Source of the DNA: Bacillota bacterium
Lineage (GTDB): Bacteria > Bacillota > Clostridia > Lachnospirales > Lachnospiraceae
Assembly (NCBI GenBank): GCA_023402845.1
Contig: JAEYFP010000058.1
Location: 1-64,000, forward strand
Reading direction: 5' to 3'
Length of the DNA stretch: 64,000 nt
Made by a program: the position numbers and the translations under genes. Below, piece after piece: positions 22,633-31,410 of the stretch. Below the pieces are notes generated by a model. It saw nothing but the letters and a program-made list of their open reading frames with translations. It had not been told where the DNA came from and ran no database searches. Each line of letters begins with the position of its first letter. The first letter of the stretch is position 1.

Positions 22633-25500
22633 TCAGTCTTCGATGACCTCCATTTCTGTTGTATCGGCAACACCGTTAATCAGCTCATCGGTGTCCTCCA
22701 ATTCAAAATAATACTTAAATACATCACCGGCAACAGCAGCCGCATTAGCAGAGGTATAACCGTACGCAATTCGAACAGCCACTGCGATTTTTGGGTTTTC
22801 ATACGGTGCAAAACCGAGAAACAACGCATGATTTGTTCTGGAGGTACTTGTTTGTGCCGTACCGGTCTTTCCGGCAACATTGATCGGAAAATTTTTAAAT
22901 GCGCTTGTCTTTTCCGCAACGATACGCATACCGGACTGTATGGCACTCCAGGTGGAATCCTGAACCTGTATCTGATTTCTCACCTGCGGTTTAAAGTTCT
23001 CAATTGTTGTTCCGGAAGAATCCGTCACCTTACTGACAAGAGACATTTGATAGCATGTCCCCTTATTGGCGATTGCCGTCACATACCTGGCAAGGCCAAT
23101 CGTTGTATAGTTATGACTTCCCTGTCCGATTGCCGAGTCAATCGGAAGGACATCTGAAAACTTCGGCTCGTTCTCTTCCATTTCGATGCCGGTCTTTTCC
23201 GTCAGTCCAAACAAATCCGCATATTCCTTAAGCTTGTCCAAACCGGTCTTTTCCGAATAGGCCGTGGTCATCATGTTCGTACTCAATCGATAGCCCACCT
23301 CATAAAAGAAACTATTACAGGAATTACCAATTGCTTGCGTGACATCGAGATTTCCATGCGCACCGGGATAAATCCAGCATTTTTTAGCGGGATCTACCGT
23401 ATCGTAAATGCCGCGGCACTGAATTGTTTCCCCGAGATTGACGATGCTATCCTCTAAAGCCGTAACGGCAGAAACCATCTTAAAAGTGGAACCGGGCGCC
23501 GTCATCTGCTGGGTTGCGCAATTATACATCGGGCTTGATAAATCGGACATCAGCTGCGCATAATAATCGGCATCGATCGTATTTGCAAGCCTGTTGGAGT
23601 CATAGCCAGGATAGGTTACACAAGCCAGCAGTTCCCCGTTTGTCCCCGTAACGACACAGGATCCGGTAGACGGATCAAGCGCGAGCTGTGCCGGTGTAAT
23701 TTCGATATTAGAAATTTTATTGATCAAAAAATCATACGCTGTCTTCGTACCGGATTCCACCGCTTCCTTTTCACCGGTCGTTCCGTAAACCGCTCTTTGT
23801 TCAAATAAAACCATACATATTTCCCTGCCGGTTAGCTCGTTGTCCCGGATCATATATTTGTACAGCTTCTTGGAAAAACCGTTATCGCTCTTTAAATCCT
23901 CGCAGATAAAATCTACAAGCTGGGAATAGACCTCTTCCGTATCGGAATACTGACTGCTTAAATTAAATCGGGAAATATCAATCCAGTTTTTAGAAAGTGC
24001 ATAAGTCAAATATTCCTTCAGACTGATCGTCTCATCTGTCGTCCATGCAAGATAGGTCGGATCTTCTCTGTCAATCTCATCGCTGATGAGAATTCCTGTG
24101 TTGGACGAGGCCAGCCGTGAAACAATATAGCTCTCATACACCTGCATTTCTGTCGTAAGCTGTTCATACGGCGTTGCTGCGGTAAGCAGTTCTTCCTTTA
24201 AAGCTGCAACAGACCTCTCCTGTTTGGAACGGAAATTGGAATACACCTGCTTTTCATAGGCATCGGCATTAGTTTCATCAAATTGATCAATATCAATGAC
24301 ATTATTATTGATGAGGGCAAAATAAACATCGTCGATCGGAATCATCATCAAACTGGATTTCACTTCCGAATTATTGTATTCCTTTACATTTACAATCTTT
24401 GAAACAAGAATACCAGCGAGTTTCTGCTCGAGCATGTTGTAAACAGCCTTCTGTAAACTTGCATCAATTGATAAGTAAACGTCGTTTCCGGCTTTCGGAT
24501 CGATGTGGGAAGCCGTTTCAATTACCTTGCCGACATTGTCCACATAAATAACATCCTTTCCCTTCGTGCCCTGCAAATATTCTTCCATTGTCTTTTCGAT
24601 ACCGGCTTTTCCGACCATGTCATTCATCGTATAATCATGCTCGGAGCCCGCAAGGCTTTCCAGATCATCCGTGGAAGCATTTCCGGTATAACCCAGAATG
24701 GAAGAAAAATATTTCGCATCATTATATTTTCGAAGCGTATCTTCCTCAATGTCAACGCCCTGCAGAGTGTCCTTGTTTTCCATAATGACGGCAACTGTTT
24801 CGCTGCTCACATCGGATGCGATGACAGTGGAGAGATATTTCTGGTAATTATTCATACTCATCGCATAGCGGATCGTAATAATTTGCAGGATTTCCTCATC
24901 TGTATAACCCTCTCCTGTCACAAATACCGTCTTTGTACCCTGCTTTATTTCTTTGCCAACCTCGTACTTTTCCGAGCCCGCCAAATAGGCCACGACCTGT
25001 TCAGGTGTTGCATTCCGCTCCGGGGTTTTCAAATCGTCTATTTTAGTGTGCCCATATACATCCGCCAAAAAACGCAGCAGCTTTGTATCGGAAACAGTAT
25101 ATTCATATTTTCCGTATTCATTGAGTACGATATTGAAGTTGTTCAGCACCTTATCTCCGCAGTCCTCAATAAAATGTACGGTACGAAGGATTGTATCATT
25201 CATTTCTTCATTTTTAGTGCTGCCGGATTCATAATTATCTTCAATCGTCACAGAATAGGCAAGCTCATTGTATGCAAGCAGATTGCCTTCTCTGTCATAG
25301 ATGTTGCCGCGCGCACTTTTCAGTGTCGTCTCTTTTTTAATAGTCAGTGTGAAATTGTTCAGATAATCCTCGCCATTGATAATTTGTAAGACAAATAACT
25401 TTTGTATAAGAATTGCAAATAACACAATGAATAGGATGATTAGTACAAAAAATCTGGAAAATATCACATTCTTCAGCCAATCTCTTATATCGTTCAGCAA
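22633..25500 (-). CDS. mrdA: Penicillin-binding protein 2 (elongation transpeptidase) with large insertion
   Basis: This class B PBP of 955 residues is the RodA partner that cross-links elongation peptidoglycan. It has one N-terminal membrane helix (about 14-36), the R-G-N-I-Y-D-R-E-G-N-L-L-A motif, and transpeptidase motifs S-T-F-K near 668, S-C-N near 727 and K-T-G-T near 875. Typical PBP2 proteins are 600-720 residues; the excess is mainly about 250 residues, largely helical, placed between the L-S-I-D-A-S-L-Q-K-A helix (near 347) and L-D-P-S-T-G (near 612). It starts with TTG, 10 bases after AAAGGAG; no ATG is available upstream of the membrane helix. Confidence 0.9.
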   Translation of the reverse strand: MLNDIRDWLKNVIFSRFFVLIILFIVLFAILIQKLFVLQIINGEDYLNNFTLTIKKETTLKSARGNIYDREGNLLAYNELAYSVTIEDNYESGSTKNEEMNDTILRTVHFIEDCGDKVLNNFNIVLNEYGKYEYTVSDTKLLRFLADVYGHTKIDDLKTPERNATPEQVVAYLAGSEKYEVGKEIKQGTKTVFVTGEGYTDEEILQIITIRYAMSMNNYQKYLSTVIASDVSSETVAVIMENKDTLQGVDIEEDTLRKYNDAKYFSSILGYTGNASTDDLESLAGSEHDYTMNDMVGKAGIEKTMEEYLQGTKGKDVIYVDNVGKVIETASHIDPKAGNDVYLSIDASLQKAVYNMLEQKLAGILVSKIVNVKEYNNSEVKSSLMMIPIDDVYFALINNNVIDIDQFDETNADAYEKQVYSNFRSKQERSVAALKEELLTAATPYEQLTTEMQVYESYIVSRLASSNTGILISDEIDREDPTYLAWTTDETISLKEYLTYALSKNWIDISRFNLSSQYSDTEEVYSQLVDFICEDLKSDNGFSKKLYKYMIRDNELTGREICMVLFEQRAVYGTTGEKEAVESGTKTAYDFLINKISNIEITPAQLALDPSTGSCVVTGTNGELLACVTYPGYDSNRLANTIDADYYAQLMSDLSSPMYNCATQQMTAPGSTFKMVSAVTALEDSIVNLGETIQCRGIYDTVDPAKKCWIYPGAHGNLDVTQAIGNSCNSFFYEVGYRLSTNMMTTAYSEKTGLDKLKEYADLFGLTEKTGIEMEENEPKFSDVLPIDSAIGQGSHNYTTIGLARYVTAIANKGTCYQMSLVSKVTDSSGTTIENFKPQVRNQIQVQDSTWSAIQSGMRIVAEKTSAFKNFPINVAGKTGTAQTSTSRTNHALFLGFAPYENPKIAVAVRIAYGYTSANAAAVAGDVFKYYFELEDTDELINGVADTTEMEVIED

Positions 25501-25503
25501 ACG

Positions 25504-26010
25504 CTATGCACTCCTTTTTTCTCTCGCTTCAAGCCACTCGTTCACCCACAGGATGGTTTTGTAGACAATCAGCGTCACAAGAATCGTATACACGATTTCC
25601 GGTAAAATAATATGGACAAAATAATAACTGAAATTCAGCTTTCCCCGCAGTAAAAACAGAAAAATATAGCAGAGGAAACAGTATAGCAATTCGCTGGCCG
25701 TAATCAAGATCATCGGCAGCTTGATATCCTCAGGATAAAAAATACTTCTGAAAAAACCGTTCAAGTAGCCTATGCACATGTAAACAAGGGCATAAAATCC
25801 CAGAATATCCCCATAGAAAATGTCCAAAATCAAGCCCGCCAAAAAACCGATTACCATCCCCTCTTTTTTCCCGCACATGAAGCCGAACGAGGAGGTAATG
25901 ATAATTAATATATTGGGAACAATGCCGCCGAGCGAAATACTCTGAAATAAAGTACACTGCAGCAAATATCCGATAATAACCATTAAGATAATAATAATTC
26001 TTCTGAGCAT
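25504..26010 (-). CDS. mreD: Rod shape-determining protein MreD
   Basis: The 168-residue protein has five or six membrane helices and almost no soluble part, as expected for MreD, which links MreC to the RodA/PBP2 elongation complex. The family signature is weak and position does most of the work: it is between mreC and mrdA. I start it at ATG 26010; a TTG three codons upstream (26019) overlaps the AGAAGGCAGGA site. The stop is 3 bases before the mrdA start. Confidence 0.88.
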   Translation of the reverse strand: MLRRIIIILMVIIGYLLQCTLFQSISLGGIVPNILIIITSSFGFMCGKKEGMVIGFLAGLILDIFYGDILGFYALVYMCIGYLNGFFRSIFYPEDIKLPMILITASELLYCFLCYIFLFLLRGKLNFSYYFVHIILPEIVYTILVTLIVYKTILWVNEWLEAREKRSA

Positions 26011-26039
26011 ATGACTCAATCCTGCCTTCTGATAAAACG

Positions 26040-26903
26040 CTAATCCTTCTGCTGCTTCAGTTCCGTAATGACAAGCACGGTCTCTAAGTGCTTAAAATCG
26101 ACAACAGGCGTAATGTAGCCGGATTTGGTCAGGTTATTCGCGTCCTTGTTGATCTGTGTAATATAGCCGACCGAAATTCCGGGAAGGTATTTATTGCTGA
26201 TACGAGAGGTCACAACCTGATCGCCCTGCACAACGGCATCTTCATTGTCGATCAATTGGGAAAACCGAATATAACCTTCATTCATCAACTCCAAGTCACC
26301 GGTCACAATCAATGTATCCGAGGTGGAAAGGATCATACCGCTGAAATTAGAGTTGTCATCGATGATGGATTTGACCGTAGCCCAGTTAGGGCCGGCCTCT
26401 GTAATAATACCGACAATACCTCCGCCGGCCATCACATTCATATCCACATCAATGCCGTCATTTTTCCCTTTATCAATTAAAAAAGAACTGAACCAGTTTC
26501 CAGCATCCTTTCCGATGACCCTTGCCCCGATCTTATCATAGTCGGAATACTGCTCGTCCAGTGCAAATAACTGCCTTAATTCCGAAAGCTCATATTTATC
26601 CTGCTGCAGATCATTTACCTGGATAGTCAGATCCGCGACCTGCGTTTTTAGTTCCTCGTTTTCCACTGCAAGCTCGTTCATCCGCTTAATACTGTCGGAA
26701 CGGCTTGTCAGCCATAGGCCTGCTTGTGCGATTCCCTTTTGAAACGGAACAATCGTATAGCCTGCAACCGTTTCCAGCGGTCCGCTGATTACATTGGTCG
26801 TAAACGACAGAATCATCATTGCAATGCAGATAATTGTTAATGTCAGCAGAACATATTTACTTGGAATAGAAATTTTAGTTCTGTTAGAGCGATTCCTTGC
26901 CAT
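26040..26903 (-). CDS. mreC: Rod shape-determining protein MreC
   Basis: MreC (287 residues) is a bitopic scaffold of the elongasome. A basic start and one membrane helix (about 15-36) lead to a coiled coil (about 68-108, S-I-K-R-M-N-E-L-A-V-E-N-E-E-L-K) and the two-barrel domain with A-R-V-I-G-K-D-A-G-N-W-F and D-K-G-K-N-D-G-I-D, hallmark MreC motifs. AAGGATCA precedes the ATG. It lies between mreB and mreD. Confidence 0.95.
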   Translation of the reverse strand: MARNRSNRTKISIPSKYVLLTLTIICIAMMILSFTTNVISGPLETVAGYTIVPFQKGIAQAGLWLTSRSDSIKRMNELAVENEELKTQVADLTIQVNDLQQDKYELSELRQLFALDEQYSDYDKIGARVIGKDAGNWFSSFLIDKGKNDGIDVDMNVMAGGGIVGIITEAGPNWATVKSIIDDNSNFSGMILSTSDTLIVTGDLELMNEGYIRFSQLIDNEDAVVQGDQVVTSRISNKYLPGISVGYITQINKDANNLTKSGYITPVVDFKHLETVLVITELKQQKD

Positions 26904-26915
26904 TGATCCTTCCCC

Positions 26916-27926
26916 TTAGTTTGTGAAATCCTGCATCGAATAGGCAACCGAACGAAAATGCTCATTTTTGATCACCTGGGAAAGACCATAAGCTACGCTT
27001 TCTTCACCATTTGGTGAGAAATTAACCTTCAGCCCCGTACTTCTTCCGATCATCTCATGCAGATTGCCGATCCCCGCGGAACCTCCTGTCAGGAAAATCC
27101 CTTTTTTATAAATATCCGCGCCAAGCTCCGGAGGTGTCCTCTCAAGAATCACGCGTACACTGTCAATAATCATTTCAAAGCTTTCCCGCATCGCCTTTTC
27201 AATTAGATTTGTCGGAATATTTCTTTCCACGGGCAGACCTGTCACAATGTCCCTACCGTACACAACGGCATCCTCCTCTGCCGCTTCAAGCTTGGGAAGC
27301 GCTATTTTTACTTTTTCGGCCGTTTTGACACCGATCAGCAGATTGTACTCTTTTCTGATAATGTTGCGGATGCTTTCATCAAATTTCTTTCCGCCGATTT
27401 TAATGAGCCGGCTGAGTACAATACCGCCAAGCGATAAAATGGAAATTTCGGTCGTATCGAAGCCGATATTGACGATGAGGATTCCCTGAGAATTCTTTAC
27501 GTCCACATCCAGGCCAATGCCATCCGCAATTGCTTTCTCCACAATATAAATGCCTCGCGCTTTAACATTGGAGTCCTTGACAAGATCAAAAAAAGCACGC
27601 TTTTCCACTTCGGTAATATCGGTTGGCACAGAAATATAATAATCTGCGGGCTTTATATTTCCTCCCACGGCATCGGAAATAAAATTCCTGAGCAGAATCT
27701 GCATATGATTAATATCCGCAATGACGCCGCTCGTCACCGGATACGAAACAACGATTGAGGCAGGTGCTTTTTCATACATCTCAAATGCCTGATCCCCATA
27801 AGCAAATACATTTCTTTTGTTCTGAATAGCAATCATATTTTTCTGACTCGTAATTTTCTCTTCGAATCCATTATATATTTTAATATTACAGGTACCCAGA
27901 TCGATACCAAATGCATTGGCTGCCAC
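26916..27926 (-). CDS. mreB: Actin-like rod shape protein MreB/Mbl
   Basis: The 336-residue actin homologue forms membrane-bound filaments that steer cell-wall synthesis. Phosphate-1 motif F-G-I-D-L-G-T-C-N-I-K-I (6-17), phosphate-2 N-I-G-F-D-T-T-E-I-S (near 152) and the adenosine motif L-T-G-G-S-A-G-I-G-N are recognisable. Cys/Asn in the first motif (G-T-C-N) differ from the usual G-T-A-N. It starts with GTG, 7 bases after GGAGG. It follows radC by 13 bases and heads mreBCD. Confidence 0.93.
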   Translation of the reverse strand: MAANAFGIDLGTCNIKIYNGFEEKITSQKNMIAIQNKRNVFAYGDQAFEMYEKAPASIVVSYPVTSGVIADINHMQILLRNFISDAVGGNIKPADYYISVPTDITEVEKRAFFDLVKDSNVKARGIYIVEKAIADGIGLDVDVKNSQGILIVNIGFDTTEISILSLGGIVLSRLIKIGGKKFDESIRNIIRKEYNLLIGVKTAEKVKIALPKLEAAEEDAVVYGRDIVTGLPVERNIPTNLIEKAMRESFEMIIDSVRVILERTPPELGADIYKKGIFLTGGSAGIGNLHEMIGRSTGLKVNFSPNGEESVAYGLSQVIKNEHFRSVAYSMQDFTN

Positions 27927-27939
27927 TAAAAGCCCTCCT

Positions 27940-28638
27940 TTAAAATAAGCCGGATTCTTTTAGGCTGATATAGCAGTTGTCACCGATAATGATGTGATCA
28001 ATCAACTGAATATCCATAATACTTCCGGCTTCCTTTATCTTTTTTGTAATGAATATATCTTCCTTGCTCGGCGTAGGATTGCCGCTCGGATGATTATGTA
28101 TCATAATAATATAAACGGCTCCGCTGTTCAATGCCTTTAAAAAAATCTCACGTGTGGATACAAGCGACTGATTTACAGTTCCGCTTGACAACAGAACGTC
28201 TCCCAAAAATCCGCTTGCGCCGTTTAAAAATGCAATTCTCGTCTGTTCATATGTCAGGTGCCGCAAACTTTCCATATAATAATCGGCAAGAAGCCTCGGC
28301 GAATCCACGATCATCTTTTCCGGCATGGCCGCCATAGAAATCCGCCTGGAAAGCTCTGCAACACATTTTAAGGTGATCGCCTTCACGGTTCCGATGCCTG
28401 ATAACTTTTTAAGCTCTTCCAATGACTTCTGATGCAATGCCAAAAGGCTCTGTCTCCCGTCAGGGAGATGAAGTATCTTTCTCGCAATTTCGACAGAGGT
28501 CTCTCCCTTTGTTCCCGTCTTTAACAGGATCGCCAGCAGCTCAGCATCTGTCAATGCGTAAGCTCCGCTCTTTAAAAATTTTTCGTACGGCCTTTCCGGG
28601 GCCGGCAGTTCCTTCACTGTAAGGTGTCCGATGTTCAA
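27940..28638 (-). CDS. radC: DNA repair protein RadC (JAMM domain)
   Basis: RadC (232 residues) has a helix-hairpin-helix-like N-terminal region (L-K-K-L-S-G-I-G-T-V-K-A near 75-86) and a C-terminal JAMM metalloprotease-fold domain with the zinc motif H-N-H-P-S-G-N-x-x-P-S-x-x-D (about 180-193). Despite the name its role in repair is unproven. It starts with TTG 6 bases after a perfect GGAGG, and there is no upstream ATG. It is the first gene of the mre/min operon, 72 bases from the DUF4321 stop. Confidence 0.95.
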   Translation of the reverse strand: MNIGHLTVKELPAPERPYEKFLKSGAYALTDAELLAILLKTGTKGETSVEIARKILHLPDGRQSLLALHQKSLEELKKLSGIGTVKAITLKCVAELSRRISMAAMPEKMIVDSPRLLADYYMESLRHLTYEQTRIAFLNGASGFLGDVLLSSGTVNQSLVSTREIFLKALNSGAVYIIMIHNHPSGNPTPSKEDIFITKKIKEAGSIMDIQLIDHIIIGDNCYISLKESGLF

Positions 28639-28710
28639 TAGTTTCCTCCGTTTCCATAATTCTCCGGATATGCAGACGAAGGAGCAGCTGTAATGTTGCC
28701 TAACAGCCGC

Positions 28711-28962
28711 CTACAGCTTGCGGTAAATAAGGATCCCAATTAAAATACCAATAATGCTTGCAATTGTAATTTTGATCGTGACTGCAAAGGTTAGTGCAAT
28801 GATGCCAAGGTCAAGCACGAGCGGACTCGTGAGTCCGAAAGTCTTTCCGTAATTCAGCCAACTCAGTCCCGACATGCCCTCCGTCAGCATTCCAATAAAG
28901 CCGCCGATCACAATTCCGGCAAGAATCAGCAGAAAGCATGTCCAGTTATTTTTTCCTCTCAT
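28711..28962 (-). CDS. DUF4321 family small membrane protein
   Basis: The 83-residue protein has two membrane helices (about 8-28 and 40-80, the latter possibly two passes) around a short loop with G-K-T-F-G-L-T-S-P. This is the layout of DUF4321, a clostridial family often found next to radC-mreB. AGAGG with 6-base spacing selects ATG 28962; the longer frame up to 29043 has no ribosome binding site. Function is unknown; location suggests a link to envelope growth. Confidence 0.8.
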   Translation of the reverse strand: MRGKNNWTCFLLILAGIVIGGFIGMLTEGMSGLSWLNYGKTFGLTSPLVLDLGIIALTFAVTIKITIASIIGILIGILIYRKL

Positions 28963-29124
28963 AGTATGCCTCTTATCAAGTCCCGTATGCTGTTTTTGGA
29001 ATCTTGTGGCAACTACGGGCAGCCATCCACAATATATAGTCATATTACCATATTTTCAATGATGTGTACATAAAAATTCAATTTATTTTTACGACAAGAG
29101 CTAGCAAAATATTACAGTTTTTCC

Positions 29125-30414
29125 TTATCTCAGACAAATCACCCCGGCATCCTTTAAAGACTGCAGCGACTTTAAAATACCAAACTTTGCATGATTCCAC
29201 GTCAGCCCTCCCTGAAAATAGACAGCATACGGGGGCTTGATGGGCGCATCGGCACTCAGCTCAATTGAAGATCCCGATACAAATGCACCGGCCGCCATGA
29301 TGACATCGCTGTCATAGCCCGGCATCGCCCACGGCTCCGGTGATACAAAGCTGTCTACCGGTGCCGCAGCCTGAATGCCCTTACAAAAGGCAATGACAGC
29401 CTCGGGGGAGCCCAGTGTAACTGCCTGAATAATGTCGTGACGGCTTTCTTTGCTGTCCGGAATGACCGCAAAGCCCAGGCGTTCATAGAGACCAGCCGCA
29501 AAAACCGCTCCCTTCAATGCACCGTTTACGACTGTAGGTGCTAAAAACAAGCCCTGATAAAAACTATGAATAATACCAAGGGACGCCCCAACCTCTTTTC
29601 CGAGTCCGGGCGAAGTCAGACGATATGCTGCGTTTTCAACACATTCCTTCGTGCCGGCAATATAGCCGCCGATCGGCGCGAGTCCGCCGCCTGGATTTTT
29701 AATCAGGGAACCGACAATCATATCTGCCCCAACCTCAGACGGTTCTGTTTCTTCTACAAATTCACCGTAGCAGTTATCCACCATACAGATAATGCCGGGT
29801 TTGACATTCTTAACGAAAGTAATCAACTCTCCAATTCGCTTGACTGACAGAGTCGGTCTTGTCTGGTATCCCTTTGAACGCTGAATTGTCACAAGCTTTG
29901 TTTTTTCAGTAATTGCCTTTTTAATTGCTTCATAATCAAACGCTCCATTCGCAAGCAAATCTACCTGCCGGTATGTGATGCCATATTCGGCAAGCGAACC
30001 CTTGGACGCGCGGATGCCAATGACCTCCTCTAATGTGTCGTAGGGCTTCCCTACAGGGGAAAGCAGCTCGTCACCCGGACGCAGATTTGCGGAAAGGGCC
30101 AGCGCCAACGCATGTGTCCCGCAGGTAATTTGAGGTCTGACAAGTGCATCCTCCGTATGAAACAGACATGCATACACCTTTTCTAGCGTATCTCTTCCGA
30201 GATCATTATAACCATAGCCGCTCGTCATCTGAAAGCATGCTTCCGACACTCTGCACTTCTGCATTGCCTCTACTACCTTTAGCTGGTTATATTCCATAAG
30301 ACTGTCAAATTCTGCGAACCTCTCCGCCAAATCCTTCAGCACACTTTCGCCTAATAATAAAACATCTTCGTCAATTCCAAGCTGTTGATACAGCTTCTTT
30401 TGCTCTTCATTCAT
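29125..30414 (-). CDS. PLP-dependent methionine gamma-lyase-like ('aluminium resistance') protein
   Basis: This 429-residue fold-type-I PLP enzyme belongs to the family long labelled aluminium resistance protein and now methionine gamma-lyase family (YnbB type). The stretch C-M-V-D-N-C-Y-G-E-F-V-E (near 210-221, PLP Asp) and the Schiff-base lysine in G-S-L-I-K-N-P-G-G-G (near 236-245) are present, as is the N-terminal G-Y-G-Y-N-D. Its real substrate is not established. The start overlaps the miaA stop by 8 bases, so it is in the mutS-mutL-miaA operon, a common Gram-positive order. Confidence 0.88.
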   Translation of the reverse strand: MNEEQKKLYQQLGIDEDVLLLGESVLKDLAERFAEFDSLMEYNQLKVVEAMQKCRVSEACFQMTSGYGYNDLGRDTLEKVYACLFHTEDALVRPQITCGTHALALALSANLRPGDELLSPVGKPYDTLEEVIGIRASKGSLAEYGITYRQVDLLANGAFDYEAIKKAITEKTKLVTIQRSKGYQTRPTLSVKRIGELITFVKNVKPGIICMVDNCYGEFVEETEPSEVGADMIVGSLIKNPGGGLAPIGGYIAGTKECVENAAYRLTSPGLGKEVGASLGIIHSFYQGLFLAPTVVNGALKGAVFAAGLYERLGFAVIPDSKESRHDIIQAVTLGSPEAVIAFCKGIQAAAPVDSFVSPEPWAMPGYDSDVIMAAGAFVSGSSIELSADAPIKPPYAVYFQGGLTWNHAKFGILKSLQSLKDAGVICLR

Positions 30415-31387
30415 CGTAATCCACTCTTTTCCTGTCTGTTTTCATTCCGATACATTCACACATCTGCGCAAGAATTTTCTCTTCATCATATCCATAATCT
30501 TTCTTGTTCATCCAAATCACATCCTTTTCACGGCGAAACCATGTAAGCTGCCGCTTAGCAAAATGCCTCGTATCCCGTTTTATGATTCTGACTGCTTCCT
30601 CAAGCGGATACTCGCCTTCAAGATAAGCAAGCAACTCCTTATAGCCAAGTCCCTGCATTGAAATAAGACTTTTGTCATAGCCCATCTCTTTTAAATGCAT
30701 AACCTCTTTTAAAAGTCCGTCCTTAATCATTTGGCTGACGCGCGCATCGATTCTCTCATATAAAGACGCTCTGTCATCGGACAGCACAAAATAGCAGCAT
30801 GCATAAGGCGATTCCTTTTTACGCTGCACCTCATTATGGACAGAAATCGGCGTTCCGGTCAAATGATAATATTCCATAGCGCGAATGACTCGCTTACTAT
30901 TATTTGCATGGATTTCCCGGGCAGCCTCCGGGTCCGCCTTTGCAAGCATCTCATGCAGATAATGCGGCCCTTTTTCATTTAGAAGCCGCACTAATTCCTG
31001 CCGATAGGCGGTATCCTCTTTCGTCTGTTCAAAATCAATTCCATACAGCACTGACTGAATATAAAATCCCGTTCCGCCGACAATCAGAGGGATTTTGCCT
31101 TTTTCATAGATTTGCTGCAGGGCAGCTTCTGCCCTCTTTTGAAAAAGTACGACATTAAACGGTTCATCAGGCATTAGCTCATCGATTAGATAGTGCCTGA
31201 CTCCATTCATTTCCTCATTACTTATTTTAGCGGAGCCGATATCCATATAGCGATAAATCTGCATCGAATCCGCAGAAACAATTTCAGCGTCAATTATTTT
31301 TGCAAGCCGAATAGAAAGATTTGTCTTTCCTACGGCGGTCGGACCGGTCAAAATGACCAGTGGTTTTTTCTCATTTATATTTTCCAT
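30407..31387 (-). CDS. miaA: tRNA dimethylallyltransferase
   Basis: MiaA (326 residues) adds the isopentenyl group to A37 of tRNAs that read UNN codons. P-loop G-P-T-A-V-G-K-T (15-22), the D-S-M-Q-I-Y-R motif (41-47), the G-G-T-G-F-Y-I-Q region (near 105-112) and R-x-T-R-x-F-A-K-R-Q-x-T-W-F-R-R near the C-terminus are intact. AAGGAAC precedes the ATG. It is 23 bases after mutL and overlaps the following PLP enzyme. No hfq gene lies between, although hfq often follows miaA in relatives. Confidence 0.97.
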   Translation of the reverse strand: MENINEKKPLVILTGPTAVGKTNLSIRLAKIIDAEIVSADSMQIYRYMDIGSAKISNEEMNGVRHYLIDELMPDEPFNVVLFQKRAEAALQQIYEKGKIPLIVGGTGFYIQSVLYGIDFEQTKEDTAYRQELVRLLNEKGPHYLHEMLAKADPEAAREIHANNSKRVIRAMEYYHLTGTPISVHNEVQRKKESPYACCYFVLSDDRASLYERIDARVSQMIKDGLLKEVMHLKEMGYDKSLISMQGLGYKELLAYLEGEYPLEEAVRIIKRDTRHFAKRQLTWFRREKDVIWMNKKDYGYDEEKILAQMCECIGMKTDRKRVDYDE

Positions 31388-31410
31388 GAATAGTTCCTTA
31401 TTTGCTTATA

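Noticed and set aside
24505..25389. 294-codon plus-strand open frame
   Set aside because: It lies fully antisense to the mrdA coding sequence, has no family resemblance and no suitable ribosome binding site; it is a shadow of the real gene.
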